Positions 6,157 to 6,873 of a DNA stretch of 6,873 bases are shown here, one piece after another. Every line of letters starts with the position of its first letter. Within the stretch, counting starts at the first letter, position 1. The notes under the pieces were generated by a model. It did no database searches. It saw only the letters and a list, made by a program, of their open reading frames with translations, and was not told the origin of the DNA. Source of the stretch: Spirochaetia bacterium (GTDB taxonomy: Bacteria > Spirochaetota > Leptospiria > Leptospirales > Leptonemataceae); the NCBI GenBank assembly GCA_029880625.1, contig JAOUOA010000145.1:1-6873 (forward strand), read 5' to 3'. A program made the translations under genes and the position numbers.

Positions 6157-6184
6157 TTGTACTTTTTCCGGCACCGTTTACAAT
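6157..6184 (+). promoter_or_regulatory. Candidate coaE promoter overlapping the annotated start
   Basis: TTGTAC (6157-6162), a 16-base spacer, then TACAAT (6179-6184) make a good sigma70-like pair. The -10 box runs into the ATG at 6183. If used, transcription would begin around 6191 and translation would have to start at the second Met, ATG 6195, on a nearly leaderless message. Confidence 0.4.
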
Positions 6185-6827
6185 GGCTTTCAGTATGGAG
6201 ATTGAATCCCTCCCCGAGATACACTGGGACAATAAATTCTTTGTAATTGGTCTTACAGGAGGGATCGCTTCAGGAAAATCAACGACGGCGGAAATTTTTC
6301 AAAACGCCGGCGTACAGGTGATCAGCGCAGATATGCTAGCAAAAGAAGTTTTTGAGACAGAAGAAATCCAATCGGCCCTTCGAAATCATTTCGGAGAATC
6401 CGTCATTGAAAAAAACCAGGTATCGCGATTAAAAATTGCTGAGAAAGTTTTCAATCAGCCGGAAGAACTTTCCTATCTGAATTCACTGATCCATCCTGAA
6501 GTAAAAAAGAAATTTAATCAAATGAAACAGTCCCTTGAGCCTGGAGAAATTCTGGTCTATGATGTTCCCTTACTTTTTGAAACAAACCAGGACCATGAAT
6601 ATGATCTTACGCTAACTATCCATGCAGATTTTCATATCAGAAAAAAAAGGGCGCTGTCGCGAAGCGGCTGGACTGAAGAAGAATTTATGCAGAGAGAAAG
6701 AGCGCAGCTGCCGCTGGAAGAAAAAATTGAACGATCAACTGCTTGCATTGAAAATAACGGAAATCAAGATGAGCTAAAAAGAAAAATTTTCAGTCTGATT
6801 CAGCGCATTCAGGATGCAAAGAACTAA
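6183..6827 (+). CDS. coaE: Dephospho-CoA kinase
   Basis: This enzyme phosphorylates the 3'-hydroxyl of the ribose in dephospho-CoA with ATP, the last step of coenzyme A synthesis in the cytosol. The 214-residue product has the family's landmarks in order: the P-loop GGIASGKST (residues 26-34, K32 contacting the ATP phosphates), VISADMLAKEVF (the DxLA motif at the start of the substrate-binding region), LNSLIHPEV, VYDVPLLFET, and the lid-side stretch RKKRALSRSGWTEEEFMQR followed by RAQLPLEEKIERSTACIENNG. Its length is close to that of typical CoaE. The N-terminus carries about 20 residues before the usual V-I-G-L-T-G-G start, and no in-frame ATG, GTG or TTG lies closer than ATG 6195. Neither ATG 6183 nor 6195 has a Shine-Dalgarno. 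The gene appears to be transcribed separately from the preceding one, given the 163-base gap with its own promoter candidate. Confidence 0.95.
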   Translation: MAFSMEIESLPEIHWDNKFFVIGLTGGIASGKSTTAEIFQNAGVQVISADMLAKEVFETEEIQSALRNHFGESVIEKNQVSRLKIAEKVFNQPEELSYLNSLIHPEVKKKFNQMKQSLEPGEILVYDVPLLFETNQDHEYDLTLTIHADFHIRKKRALSRSGWTEEEFMQRERAQLPLEEKIERSTACIENNGNQDELKRKIFSLIQRIQDAKN

Positions 6828-6837
6828 ATAGATTATA

Positions 6838-6858
6838 TGTAGATATTGAAAATCTGCA
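6838..6858 (+). terminator. Weak stem-loop after coaE
   Basis: TGTAGAT (6838-6844) pairs with ATCTGCA (6852-6858) through seven pairs including one GU, with a seven-base loop. It begins 11 bases after the coaE stop. It lacks a T-run, so termination there is doubtful. Confidence 0.2.
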
Positions 6859-6873
6859 AGTATCAATAAAATA

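Noticed and set aside
1..6873. CRISPR arrays, tRNA or rRNA genes, transposases and insertion-sequence ends
   Set aside because: No regularly spaced repeats, cloverleaf-like segments, rRNA-like stretches, transposase motifs or flanking inverted/direct repeat pairs were seen by eye.

Overview
The window reads as chromosomal DNA of a moderately AT-rich diderm bacterium. A spirochaete, probably of the Leptospira group, is my best guess. The reasons are a lipoprotein signal with a loose spirochaete-style lipobox, an orphan beta-barrel-like protein ending in Phe, a lamin-tail-domain protein beside a phospholipase D (PLD) like lipoprotein, and few clear Shine-Dalgarno sites. This taxonomic call is inference; no marker gene in the window settles it.

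Layout. Positions 2-3959 (+) hold three tightly packed genes: the 3' part of a lamin-tail-domain (LTD) protein cut by the window edge, a probable outer-membrane barrel, and a PLD-superfamily lipoprotein with two complete HKD motifs. They look like one transcription unit building an envelope or surface phosphodiesterase (possibly nuclease) module. A hairpin at 3968-4007 lies between this unit and the convergent block that follows.

Positions 4040-4815 (-) hold a compact metal or metalloid response unit: promoter and operator-like palindrome, then a 110-residue cysteine-rich protein of unknown family, then an ArsR/SmtB repressor with the CVC sensing motif. No efflux pump, reductase or methyltransferase is present in the window, so the Cys-rich protein is the only visible output of the regulator.

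Positions 4816-5149 are mostly non-coding and AT-rich, with one possible 52-residue ORF. Positions 5150-6019 (+) encode an exported protein that looks like a 5'-nucleotidase/calcineurin-type phosphoesterase in which the recognisable metal-binding motifs are all altered, so it is probably a pseudoenzyme. After a 163-base gap with inverted repeats comes coaE (dephospho-CoA kinase, last step of coenzyme A synthesis) at 6183-6827. Its start codon overlaps a good promoter -10 candidate. The last 46 bases hold only a weak stem-loop.

The items most worth attention are the pump-less ArsR/Cys-rich unit with its operator, the LTD-barrel-PLD cluster, and the degenerate phosphoesterase. No tRNA, rRNA, CRISPR array, transposase or insertion sequence was seen.
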